From assembly GCA_002989075.1 (NCBI GenBank), contig PSQN01000011.1:124001-188000 (forward strand): DNA of 64,000 bases, read 5' to 3'. The position numbers and the translations under genes were made by a program. The stretch comes from Arthonia radiata. Taxonomy: Eukaryota; Ascomycota; Arthoniomycetes; Arthoniales; Arthoniaceae. Under the pieces are notes generated by a model that ran no database searches, was not told where the DNA came from, and saw only the letters and a list, made by a program, of their open reading frames with translations. Positions 42,536 to 53,639 of the stretch are shown piece by piece; within the stretch, counting starts at the first letter, position 1, and every line of letters starts with the position of its first letter.

Positions 42536-45500
42536 CTACCTAACCACCCGCAGGCCCCCGAGCAGAGCCCGCCAAGCAGCGACATGGCTCTGCCCAAGCG
42601 CCCGCACCACGCCCTCCACCCTCTCACGCCCCCACGTCCCCTCCACCGCCCTCCCCACCCCCGCCCACTCGCCCCCAAACATCGCAGCGTACAAAACTGC
42701 CCCCGGCCGCCCCGCCGCCACAGCCAACGCGGCCTCCCCCTCCCTCTTCACCTGCCCCCACCGCGCCCCCGCCGCCTCCCCGAGGTCGCCCAGCGGCACC
42801 ATCAGGGCCTGGGCGTCGCTGCCGCGGAGCGATGCGGCGAGCGAGCCCGTCAGGCTGGCCAGGCCCCCGAGCAGGATGTTGGCGTAGGCGAGGTGCGCCA
42901 GTGGCGCGGCGGACTAATGTGTGTTAGCATCTGTGACATTTGCTGGGATGCAGGGGCGCCGGGAGACAGCGGGAGATACTTACGGGCAAGGTGGAGGCAG
43001 GGAGGGCTGGCATGCGCGCCAGCTCCGCGCGCAGATCCGCGATATGGTGCCGGAAGGCGGCCTCGCTCTGCGCGGGCAGCGACGCCACGGTGGCGACGGC
43101 GCTCCGGACTCCGGAGATGTGCTCGAGCGCAGCGTACACCCACCCTTCGATTGGGGTCAGGGTGGGCGCTCCGGAGCCCGGGGTGGCGGCATGGCTGGCA
43201 AACTCGTGAATTTGACCAGCAGAGGGGTACTGTGGCTGCTGTAGTACGGCGTCCAGGATTTCCGAAAAGTGGACATATTGCGCAGTGAATGGGGGTCCTC
43301 CTTGAAAGGTTCGATCCAGCCCGATTGGGGCGCGCCAGAATCTCAGGTCAGATTCGTCTATTTTTTTACCCATTTCGGGCAGGCGTGGCTGCTCTTGCAT
43401 TCGTGTATTGTCCCCCCTGAGCATTTGAATGCGGGCGAGCTCACAACCCAGCATCCTTCTGGTTGGATTTGGCTGGTTTTCGCCTGCGCGGGTCGCTTGG
43501 AGCTCTATGCATGGGAATATGGTGTGATACAATCCTTTGAACATGCTGGTGACCTTGGATTTGGCGTACTTGGGGTGATCCTTTTGATATTTGAGCAGCT
43601 CAGCCTCTAGTATAGGGACCATGTCGTAGTCTTTGTCTTCCACGCGAACCTTGAAGGGCATTGTTGTCGAGATTCGGCTGAACATTGGGGGACCTTTCTG
43701 CTGAATGAGGAACTCCTTGACGTCGAGCTGCGTGTAGTGTTGAAAGGCAATGTTGGGAATACCAAGACTAATCAGAGCATCTATCAGCCCAAGGTGCACC
43801 TGCGCATGGTCTCTAGCAGGGCCTGTCGAGGCTTCGCAAGCGAGTGTGAGGACTACAGCTGCTTGCATGGTGTGCACGTCGTCGGATTCGATTGCTCTGA
43901 GAGACATCAGGGTCCTTGAGGCTGCGATGAGGAGCTTGTTGCGAGTGGACTGTGCCAATCGATCACCATGTTCTTTGTACGTTGCCAGGATCTTTTCCAC
44001 CAGATCATCGACTTCGGAGAGTTTATCGACCTTGGTCTTTGCTGTATCTTGCATGAGATTGCGGCTGCGTAGATCCAGGTTGTTGATGGCAGGTCTAAGT
44101 TGGAGATCGAGGAACTGTAGGATAAATCAGCCTTGGCCATGGACAGATGAGGGAGGGGATCTCATACCCCGTCAGGCGCCATCACTTCGTCTTCCAACAG
44201 CTGCTGTTGCTGCTGGAGGCGTTGATCGAAGTGCGCTCTTACGTGCTGAGATAGTTGGGGAAGGAGACGTTCAACGTCCGATACCACGTTAGGAAGCTTG
44301 GAAAAGTCCTTCAGGTAGTCGAAGATGATCTGGACTGTATGCTCGGCTTCAAGGGCGGCTGTAGCGGACTGTTGGTCACCGAGTGTTGATGGGGTGGGAT
44401 TGGTGACCGAGAGCTGTAGTAGGGCAAGACGAGGCGATCTGGCTTTTGGGAGGCTGGCAACAGCGCTCTTGATGAATCGATGGACTTCAGAAGCTCTGGT
44501 ATACTGTCAGAGACTTGCGCGAGACAATGCGCACCATAGGGACTATTGCCACTTACGTTTCGTCTGTGATGTTCCGGACCAAAAAGCCAAAGCAAGCCCA
44601 GTCTTGGATTTCCCACCACAAGTGGTTGCTGAGTGCATCGTGCATCACTTGTAGTGCCAAGCCACAGACGGCCTCACGACGACCTTTCATCTCGAGCAAC
44701 CTCAACTTGACTTGCACATTTTCCCATTCATCCATATCAGACCAATTCTTTATCTTTACCTTGTTGTCGTCGAGTATATCTAGCAGTTCGTCTTGCTTAT
44801 TAGCCGCCTCGTATATCTGCCTCAGAAGCGCGAATTCACTGGGCGTCGCAAGCGAAACACCCCGCTCAGCAGCCTTTGATTCGTTAGCAAAGCCATGCGA
44901 TACGAACTGAATCACATACAATCCCCTTCCTACTATTCTCCAGTGCCTTCTCCAGCATGCGCAATGCCATTTGCTTGCTGAGACCCCTCAGCCGCTCATC
45001 GGTCACGGTCGGGTCGGGCACCGTGAACCAATGCCCAAGGATCTGCCAGAAGTAATACTTCTGCGCTTCCTCGTGACCGCCATCATGAACACGACCGAGC
45101 ACAGCGGCTGCCTAGACATCCACTTGGTGAGTATGGTCCCCGTTGACATTCGATAGGAACACTCACCTTTGCGACATGCGCCCAATTGTCACACCCTACC
45201 GCATCCTCATACCAACGCTCAGCCAGCTGCTTCTTCTCAGACGGATTGGACCGAGTCTTGATTGCCTTCTGCCAAAGCTCTTCAAGCTTGTTGCCCGGGA
45301 CGGCGGCACCATGCTGCGACAACGCATGGCCGATGGCGTAGACCCTACCAACATCTTCCTCAACAGAGAGAGAAGGCGTCTGAGCAATGAGCTGTTGCAC
45401 AAGATCGCGGGAAGGTTCAGCATCATCAGCCTTCAGGAGAAGGTCGGCCTTCAAGATCTATGTCGTCCGTGTCAGCTGATCGGCGCGCTATACCCGAGTT

Positions 45501-45650
45501 GTGCACACCCAAGTCTGAACCTACCAGAAGATCAGTGTCTTTGGGCTGCTTCTTGAGCTTTTTGTCGACATTTTTGAGGGCTTGCTTGAAGTTGCCGACC
45601 CGCACAAGTTCTTTCAAGTTTGGGTCGCTCAGCGCATCCCCGCGAGCCAT
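42536..45650 (-). CDS. MDM20: NatB N-terminal acetyltransferase auxiliary subunit (seven exons)
   Basis: Model on minus: exons 45650-45525, 45457-45167, 45111-44920, 44873-44557, 44495-44168, 44114-42984 and 42913-42536; 920 residues. All joins keep frame; donors are GTAGGT, GTGAGT, GTATGT, GTAAGT, GTATGA and GTAAGT. The third intron is only 46 bases. The protein is almost all helical TPR-like repeats: NLKELVRVGNFKQALKN and ALKNVDKKLKKQPKDTDLL at the start, then RSPRLALLQLS, FLDLQLRPAINNLDLRS and SLGIPNIAFQHYTQLDVKEFL, which I recognise from the Mdm20/Naa25 family (PF09797). It anchors the catalytic subunit Naa20 to ribosomes so that Met-Asp/Glu/Asn starts are acetylated; in yeast it matters for actin cables and mitochondrial inheritance. 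The exon 5 acceptor is set by frame; an alternative AG eight bases upstream (44503) shifts it. Confidence 0.9.
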
Positions 45651-46188
45651 GGGCTGCGGAGACGGCCAAGAAGATCGACGACGAGGTTAGCTGGGTACGT
45701 CAGAGCGTGCGCGCTGTCAGTGGTCTGAGAGGCAATGCCCAAGATTGGTTGCGTTGTTTGAAAGCCGTTGCTGTGCTGTGCAAAGAGCGAGAGCAGATAT
45801 CGGAATTCAGACTTTGGCGGCAGATCGGAGATATCAACAGCGACGTGAGTGCCGGAAGTCGAGAAGAGTCACGCTGATAAATGCTTCGAAGCAGACGGAT
45901 CAGAATTCACAATGGTCAGGAAGATGTCGCAGATCCGAAACGGTTGCCGAAATGATGATGTTGGGTAAAGAAGACAAGTGCTGAGCGGAAGTCGAAGAGG
46001 TGATCACCATCATCCGTTCTGAGTGAAGTTTTGATACAGCGGCGCGGACAAGTACATCGATACCTCGCTGCCTATTTCCGCTTGCGAGAATGCGGTTCTA
46101 ACCATCTCCGTCGCTGAAGGGGGTATTCCAAGACGCCTACGCTATGCATCAAAAGAGCGGTGTCACGACATCACGCCGGCATCCAACA
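45651..46188. other. Intergenic spacer, MDM20 promoter
   Basis: 538 bases between two minus-strand genes; no supported gene. Confidence 0.4.
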
Positions 46189-46694
46189 CTATGAAAACCA
46201 GCTGCTTCCTCCTCTCGATCTTCTCTCCTTCCTCAAGGCCTCTGTCTGTATGATTTTCCGAGTCAGCAGGGTCACTGACTGTGGGGGATGACGGCTGTTT
46301 CGCCACCCAGAAGATCTCAACGTACCCATGCTTTCTTGCAGTCCCGATACGCTCTGCAAAGGGAACAGATGTCAGCATGGATCTTTCCAGGCACTCTAAC
46401 AGCTTTTGTGGCTTTCTCTTGGAATGGAGACTGGGGGACGGAAGTCGAGAGCGTACTGGAAATAATCATTACACAGATCTTTCTGGCCCGGGTTGCGGTG
46501 TATGCATCTGATGCTCTTGTCTGCCGCCTCTTGACACGGATCGTAGTGCTTGCTGAACTGTTTGCTGTTTCAAATGTCAGCGAGATACTTTTGGGCAAGA
46601 GCGATCTAGGCGGACCTTACCCTTCGTGTATGGCGACCGCGTCCGCGGCGAACTGCTCGCTGGTGTATTGCTGATCGCTCTGCTCACTTGACAT
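46189..46694 (-). CDS. COX23: Twin CX9C mitochondrial protein, COX23-like (four exons)
   Basis: Model on minus: exons 46694-46621, 46564-46457, 46353-46326 and 46239-46189; 86 residues. The joined core reads HEGKQFSKHYDPCQEAADKS and IRCIHRNPGQKDLCNDYFQ, then AYRDCKKAW: two CX9C motifs (C...C and C...C) exactly as in Cox23, with the DYFxAYRDCKKxW end. The protein should be imported to the intermembrane space by the Mia40 relay and support copper delivery/assembly of cytochrome c oxidase. The last exon (ALRKERRSRGGSSWFS) is joined at a GTACGT donor; without that splice the protein would end three codons on as WVR. Four exons for 86 codons is dense. The core is certain, the final exon less so. 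Confidence 0.88.
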
Positions 46695-48221
46695 GGTGTG
46701 CGCAAAGTCTGGTTGAGTTCAGGCAAGAGAGCGCTATCTTTCGCTCAGGAATTGTGAATACATCGGGGCGCGATGCTATATACTGACGTAGTGTTTTCGA
46801 GGTGAAGACAGAGAACTTGGTCGGCAAATCGAGGACCGAAAACTGCCAAGGAAAGCCAAAAGGCCATTGGGTTCATCTCTCACACTGCTCAAAATACTCG
46901 AGAAACGCATCGTCGACGCTGTTTGCCCGAGGGCTTGTTTGTATGGGCACTGCACCTCTCTCAAGGTCATTCTGCTCGTCAGCGCAGCTGGATGGCGGCA
47001 CTTGGAGCGGAAGAAGCACCGATTGCACACGCAAACTCGACGCAAGACGGCGTGAAGGCAGGATGCGGCTCAAGCCACAGACTCGTAGATTATCAATCTT
47101 GCGCTTCTCCCGCATCTGTGCGTACATCTTGTCCCTTAATTGCCTCGCAGATCATCCAACGACGCCGCTAGCAAGAGCCAAAGATAGAAGCGCAGGTCTT
47201 ATCTTGGTGCGACGGACTGCCCCTCGAAACCGCGCCGCCAGCACCGCCAGTCTCCCATGCTCGCCGCCATCGAGGCCCTGCGCCCAAGAATTCGTACCCG
47301 ACTGCTGTCTGGACTTTCTTTTCACCCCAGTTGGACTCCCTTTCCGGATTTGGCCATGCAGTCCATGAACCACGGACCAAGCGGGGCTGGACTTTCACTC
47401 TTCTGCTCCTACTTTCACACGTGCGCATCCGTGATGCAGGTCACCGCCTTTATGCCCCTCCACACCATCTCCTTGTGCATGAAATCAGTCGATGCCGAAG
47501 GCGAGATGCGGCCGTCTTGACGTTGGGGGCGTCGCGGTGGGTCTATACTCGCATTAGCTGTCATGAAGCGACGATTCTACCGTTGAGCAGTCGTGTGCGA
47601 TGCGTCGGGAGGAACCTCAAATCGCCATGTTGGAGCGTCTAAGGCTCTTCTTGCCGCATCGTTGCGTAATTGCGTCGTCACCATCCCACTGGATCATCCG
47701 TCTGTAGTCTTGCACACGACATGATACTCCTCTAGACATCGCAGTAACCGTCAGAAGCGTCCGATTGAGGGAGAGACGAAGAGTCGCGGCGAAGAGAGGG
47801 AAGTGGGTGCGTATCTGAAGAAGATTTCAAACGCGCTCAGATCGATATCAGGCGTCGATATCGGTGGCGATAGCACTATCTTGCTGACTTGTCAACAGAT
47901 AGCGCCACATCTTCCTCCTCCTTTATCCTTGTATCTTGCCAACTCGAGGCGGGGTCGTTGTTGCTCTTCTTCCACAAGGTCAATGCTCTTGCTCTTCATC
48001 TTATAAAGTTTCGACTCGAGATAGCTCTATCACAACCTCTTCGGTCAATTTTCCCCATCACCAGCACCTTGAACTTCAAGGCAACGCCACAAACACACAC
48101 GACTTGAACAAAACTCGCTCACCTTTTCGAGCTCCGCATATTGAGCCCTGGTCACAATCCATCTTCTACTCTCCTCATCGCCATCCACTCCACCCCATAA
48201 CCCAGCAGCTCTCGAAGCAGC
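46695..48221. other. Intergenic region, 1.5 kb, between divergent genes
   Basis: Promoter space for COX23 (minus) and the dioxygenase-like gene (plus). The last 250 bases are C/T-rich and are probably the leader of the latter. Many frames are open on both strands but show no domain. Confidence 0.45.
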
Positions 48222-49453
48222 ATGGCCACCACACTCACCTCCATGGTGTCAATGAACGTCCCCGACAAGGTCAAGCCCATCATCGCCACCGCTCGTCAGC
48301 TGAGTCAAGATGAGCGTAGCATGGACTTCACTCCTTCTGTCCACCTTTCCTTCAAGGAACCTTCCAACATCCTCATGATGAAGGACCTCGACCTCCCTGA
48401 AGACCACGGCGTTTCTCCCATGGCCGTTTCCGAACCCTTCCAACTCTTCTCTCAGACCGCCATTGACCGCATGCGTGAAGAGATTCTCTCTCCCGAGGTC
48501 ATGGAAAAGTACAAGTACTCGAGTAACATCGCTGCCTGTCAGCTTCGAGGCTACGCCAACAAGTGAGTTACCTGTTTCTCCTGCAGCGAGTTGGCGAGAC
48601 ATGACTGACCTTGTAGGTGTGCCCCATTCGTTCGTGATGCCTGGACCAGCGCAGAGACTCTTGCCATCATCAGCAAGATTGCCGGCATCGAACTTGTCCC
48701 CGCCATGGATTACGAGATCGGTCACGTCAACGTCTCCGTCAAGTCCGAGGAACAGACTCGCGAGGAGCTCGCCCAAGTCGACGAGCAGCGCAAGTTCTTC
48801 GCCGAGGACGAGGGTATTGCTGGGTGCCCATGGGAGGACGACAAGCCCGTTGTCGGCTGGCACCACGACTCCTACCCTTTTGTCTGCGTTCTTATGCTGA
48901 GCGACTGCACTGATATGTGAGTTCCACCGCCACCTTCTCGGAATCTCAGCTAACATCTTCAGGGTCGGCGGTGAGACAGCCCTCCAGATGGGCAACGGCG
49001 ACACAATGAAGGTTCGCGGTCCCACCATGGGCTGTGCCGTCGTCATGCAAGGTAAGCCTTGACCCATCCATTTTCCTCCTTCCCTCTCCTTTTCTCACAA
49101 TACGTCACAACATCCACTAACCCACCGCAGGCCGCTACATCACCCACCAAGCCCTGCGCGCGCTCGGCGCCCAAGAGCGCATCACCATGGTCACCTCCTT
49201 CCGCCCCAAGGACGCCTCCTGTCCTGACGCTTCCGTCCTCGAGACTGTGCGCCCCATCTCCAACCTCTCGGAGCTTTACTTCGGTTTCGGCGAGTACCGC
49301 CTCGCCATCCTCGAGGAGCGCGTGCGCAAGAAACTGGAGGCCCTGCGTGAGCGCCAGCGTGGCGGGAAGCCGTTCACGACTGCGGAGTTCAAGGCCTTCT
49401 TGGAGGATCAGGAGCGCTTCATCAAGGCGACTAATGCGGAGATTGTGCTGTGA
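48222..49453 (+). CDS. 2-oxoglutarate/Fe(II) dioxygenase-like protein (four exons)
   Basis: Model: exons 48222-48562, 48617-48916, 48963-49051 and 49131-49453; 350 residues, all joins in frame with GTGAGT/GTGAGT/GTAAGC donors. The iron-binding facial triad is visible: HxD at His196-His197-Asp198 in GWHHDSYPF and a distal His249 in GRYITHQALR. A 2OG-anchoring Arg follows shortly after (Arg260 or Arg268 in ERITMVTSFRPK). GGETALQMGNGD lies between them, as in the double-stranded beta-helix fold. The C-terminal 60 residues are a charged helix. The family is a fungal group of uncharacterised oxygenases; the substrate is unknown and there is no biosynthetic cluster around it. The start ATG has a good context after a pyrimidine-rich leader. 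Confidence 0.85.
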
Positions 49454-50689
49454 GTGGAGGTGGGATGGGTGCCTGAGAGGCATTTGAACTACGTTCTTGA
49501 GATTAGCTGAGTCGAGTCGGCGGCTTCAAGGTCTCTGAGCTGTGGTGAGCGTTCTCGACATCTTCGAGCTATGTCCAGCGTCGTTGAGATCGCTGAGCCG
49601 AGGTCAGCATTCACATTTTCGATACTCGCCACTGAAGATGGTGGCCGAGTCTACGATCATACGATCATTCATGACGAATGATCAAATAACGGTACTGTCA
49701 GCCATACACATCCAAATGGTGTGAACCTTGCGTTCTAATGTAATTAATGAATCACACTTTCTCTGCATCTGCCGTCTTCCCTCGAAGGCTCTTCATCGCC
49801 TAAAACTCTTTGCCACTCGACTCTTCGCCACTGAAAGACTCGTCAAGCGGCTGTGTCATCTTCACAACATCTATCTGCTCGTTGAGACTGTTCTTGACTA
49901 CCTGCCCACCCGAACCGCTGCAAAATACGAGCAATGAGTCTCGAGACCAAGACATGAGCATCTCGACTCGCGACACAACTTCGGCTATGGAGTAAGTCTA
50001 CACACCAACCTCATACTCCCAAGCTGCCCATGTACCTCGCCATCACTTCACTCTTCTGGTACTGCTTCAACGCCGAGAAACAGACCTACCACTCCCGAAA
50101 TCACCCTCAGAGGACAGCAGCAGTATGCAGACTCGAGAGCCGCGTACACGTGTCTTGCTATATGCCGACGTTTCCGGCACTGGGTTTCTTGAGGACATGA
50201 AGCTGCTTGTGGGAGTCCTGACGCGAGCCCCTCCGTTCCGCAATGCTGATAGCGCAGCCCTCAGCTGAGATCTTGATGATAAAACAGGCATCGCGCTGCT
50301 GGAGGTCCTGATTGCGGATGGCAGGCTTCAGCGATGTCGTCGTGTACATGGTGGGCAGGGGGTTTTGGTGCGTGCAAATGGCCAGGGCTGCAGATGACTG
50401 TGTTGTTGCTTCGGGCGCCACTTAAAGTCAGTGGAGGAGGTACAGTGTGGTGGTGTGTGAAGGGCAGTCTGCAGCGTGGCGTATTTGATGACTGTTGCTT
50501 GTAAGTTGGACGTCTATAATATTTGAGCTGCTCACGGTGATGTTCAAGGGGTATACTGCTTTTGATGGCACGTTCAAGCCAGGAAAAACGCTGAGGCTGT
50601 GCCTACGGACGAGGTGTTGAATGGTAGGGGCCTTTGCCAGTGGGTGATGCTATGGGGCTTGGTGGATATAGCGAGCTGCTCGGAAGCCA
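49454..50689. other. Intergenic region left of the 128-bp array
   Basis: No supported gene. A minus frame at 50158-50421 (87 residues, starting MAPEATTQSS) looks protein-like in composition but has no domain. Confidence 0.35.
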
Positions 50690-51275
50690 GAAGTGGACGA
50701 TGTGTTGCTTGAGGAGTCTGGGTGACTGTGGGTTGCGTCTGGACGAACGTGATGTCGCTATGGGTATCCGCGTGGAGGTCGAGTTGCTTGGGTAAGGCGA
50801 ATGATTCATATACTGCTTAGCAGACCTCTGGAGATGCGGAGTTGCTTGTGGATGGTGAGCTGCATCTGGACGAACGTAATGCTGCTATGGGTAAATGTGA
50901 GGATGGTAAGTTGAGTTGCTTGTGGACGGCGGGTGATTCATGTGCTGCTTCGGATGTCCCTGGAGACGCAAAGCTGATTGTGGGCGGTGAGCTGCATCTG
51001 GACGAACCTAATATTGCTATGGGTATCCGCGTGGAGGCTGCATCCTTTGGAGACCGGTGGAAATGCAGAGTTGCTTATGGATAGTGACCTGCGTCTGGAC
51101 GAACGTGATGCCGCTATGGGAATCCGTGTGGAGGTTAAGTCGCTTGAGGACGGTCAGGCCGGTCGTTTGCCATGTTAGAGATCTCTGGTGACGCACAGCT
51201 GGTTGTGTACGGTGAGCTGCATCTGGACGAACTTAATGTTGCTTTGGGTATCCGCGTGGAGGGTGAGTTGCTCTT
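50690..51275 (+). repeat. Tandem array, about 128-bp unit, five copies, with coding-like unit
   Basis: The block GAGCTGCATCTGGACGAAC, followed by AATG(C/T)TGCTATGGGTATCC and GCGTGGAGG, recurs with its CTGGAC at about 50739, 50866, 50998, 51095 and 51223 (spacings 127, 132, 97, 128). Each is preceded by a GGAGA(C/T)GC.(G/C)AGTTGCTTGTGGA-like block. In the plus frame each unit reads as GDAELLVDGELHLDE and then NAAMGIRVE, with substitutions, but the frame is lost between most units. One unit is shortened by about 30 bases. No known element is recognised. Confidence 0.8.
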
Positions 51276-52276
51276 TTGTGGGCTACATATGGTTCCCATG
51301 TTGCTTTGGAGCTTTTCATCGACGCATGGCCGATTGAGGACGGTAGATGAGTGGTCTGCTGCGTTGGGAGGCGCGTTGGAAGCTGCGTGGCGACGAATCT
51401 GGCACTGTTGAAGCCTCGACGAATGCTGAAAGATCCGTCTGCGAGGACAGCCGTGTTGTAAGAACTCAGGAAGTATCGCCAGAGCCGCGCGGGCGTTGTC
51501 ACATCATTTCACAAGGAGGCATGCACTTTCTGTGGACACTGGGAGTGATTTCGGTTGCTGACAGCTAGATCATACACCTCTGCTACGGACTAGCCATCGA
51601 CCCGATGACATGATGATGACACAGGGTGAAGACTGATGGCTCTCCTCTGTCGGAACAAGCTGCAAGGTCTTGCGCAAGACCTGAAGGTAATACTTACCAT
51701 CATGGTGGCGAGGAAAAGGTAAGAATGAAAAGAGAGGGGAAACCGTCCCTTGACCTCGACAAAGGCGCGCTTGCCTTAGCTGCGCATTAGCGCGTCTGGC
51801 AGGATGGGTTGCCGACGCTGCGTATCGCAGGGTCGGCACGACCGGGCTTGCCTGACACGAATCCTACGTTTCGTTTGAGAAGAGACTAAGAATGCAGAGG
51901 CATTTGGAGCAAAATGGAACATTCTTGAATCGAAGGCAAAACTGTACGTACCTTGTATGAATTCAAGGACTGGCTTCAGACACACGAAGCACCTCAGTAC
52001 AGGAAGAACTTGGCTGGAACATAGCAATGGATATAGTCATGCTTCCAAAGACCTTGCAAAGTCTCTTTGAGACCGACTTACCAGAAATTGAGCAGATCAA
52101 AGGGCACAGGCAGGCAGCATCTGGCGGCGCTAGGCTCTGCTAGTGGGAGACAGCGGGAGAAGCCGTTCCTGCTGCCGGCGCCCTCCTAGCGCGCTGGAAA
52201 AGGCAGTTGGTGATATGGCCAATCCCGAACACTGAACTCTACACGCCAAGAACTATTCCCTGTTGCTATTGTAGCG
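51276..52276. other. Intergenic region, RING gene promoter
   Basis: 1 kb with no supported gene. The left part may contain one more decayed array unit near 51300-51400. Confidence 0.35.
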
Positions 52277-53498
52277 ATGACTCCACCACACAAGCGAGCT
52301 GTCAGCGACGACAACGAAGACATGCCCGCCATGAAGGCATTTAGGCGAGCTCTCAAGCCTTCGGTCAGCTCGTCGCACCGCAAAGAGGGCACAAACAAGA
52401 CCAAACAGATAGCGCAAGAGACGCGTGAAGAAACACCCGTTGAGATGACCAAAGAGACGCCCGGAGAGACGTCGGAACAGCCAGCGGTAAATTGTCTCCG
52501 ACATCTCACCTTATGAACTTACGGAAAGCTGACGTCTCCTCTGAAGATTGGACAAGCCATGGCCGTCGTTGATAAGTCCATGGTCGGAGCTCTTCAAAGC
52601 GTGAAGGATGCTTGCACTTGTACGATCTGTACAAACTTGATGCATGAGCCGTTTGTGCTCGCGTGTGGCCACACATATTGCTACGAGTTAGTCACAACTT
52701 CCCCAGATTCACATATCCGCAAAGCTGACCCTGACTAGCTGCCTCATGTACTGGTTCCGTATTAAGAATGGTCATCACCTAAAGACATGCCCAGAGTGCC
52801 GTCTCGCCGTCGGTCACTGTCCTTCACCCAATTATCTAGTCAAGGACCTGCTCACTGCAATATTGCCGCACCTCCCTGACCTTGGCGATGAGGAGGCGCT
52901 CGCGAAGCTCAAGGAGGAGCGCGCGAAGGCAGCTGCCATTGTAGAGGCGGATGCAGTCAACGAAGATCCTTACAGTGGTGGGTACTTTAGGGACATGTTC
53001 AAGAACAAGCCCCAGCCAGCGTACAACTCGCTGATCCATGACGCCGAAGACAACGTTGTTCGTTGTCCCCACTGCCTGCACGAAGCTGAAGAGGATGAAG
53101 ACGGTTCCTGCCTCCATTGTCAAGGCGAGTTCAACACAACGGACAGTCCCATGCCTAGCCAGTTTGACGAGGCCGAATTCACCAACCGCATGGTGGCAGA
53201 AACCGAGCATTGGGGTCTACCCGGTGGAGAGTCGTCCGTCGGGTCGCCGGAATCGCCCGCAAGCCTTGCCAGCGTCTTCAACCCGCCTTCCGACCGCAAC
53301 CGTGGTATCCTCATTCAGGAAGCTGATACCGACAACCGTAATCTTACATCCGACTCCGAGGGTGAGACGACCCAAGACGAGCGCTATGAAGCTGACCGCG
53401 CAGAGTGGACTGACACCACCGAGAGCGGCGACTCCCTCGATGGCTTCATCGTCGATGATGAGGACGAGGAAGTGGAGGATGACAGCAAATCTGAATGA
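52277..53498 (+). CDS. RING-finger protein, probable E3 ubiquitin ligase (three exons)
   Basis: Model: exons 52277-52486, 52547-52686 and 52739-53498; 369 residues. The introns (60 and 52 bases) both show CTGAC branch sites; the second splits the RING after CGHTYCY. The joined C3HC4 RING has Cys95, Cys98, Cys110, His112, Cys115, Cys118, Cys134 and Cys137 (ACTCTICTNLMHEPFVLAC, GHTYCYDCLMYW, TCPECR), complete for binding two zinc ions. The N-terminal 70 residues are charged and disordered (TKETPGET-like). Further on, CPHCLHEAEEDEDG and SCLHCQGEF form an extra CxxC...CxxC zinc ribbon near residue 240. The C-terminus is acidic (DDEDEEVEDDS). The E3 role follows from the RING; substrate unknown. 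It sits between two repeat arrays. Confidence 0.87.
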
Positions 53499-53639
53499 TA
53501 GCGGCCGATCGTGACGATGACGAGAAATGTAATAGTACGACTTTGATACCCCCTGTACATGTAGAGTATTTGAGCAGAGCGGTGCCGCTGGCACCTCCAT
53601 GGTCCCAAACGTACCAATATCGCCCACGCGGGCAGATTG

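Noticed and set aside
50158-50421. 87-residue minus frame starting MAPEATTQSS
   Set aside because: No domain, no splice partners, next to a repeat array; left as a possibility only.
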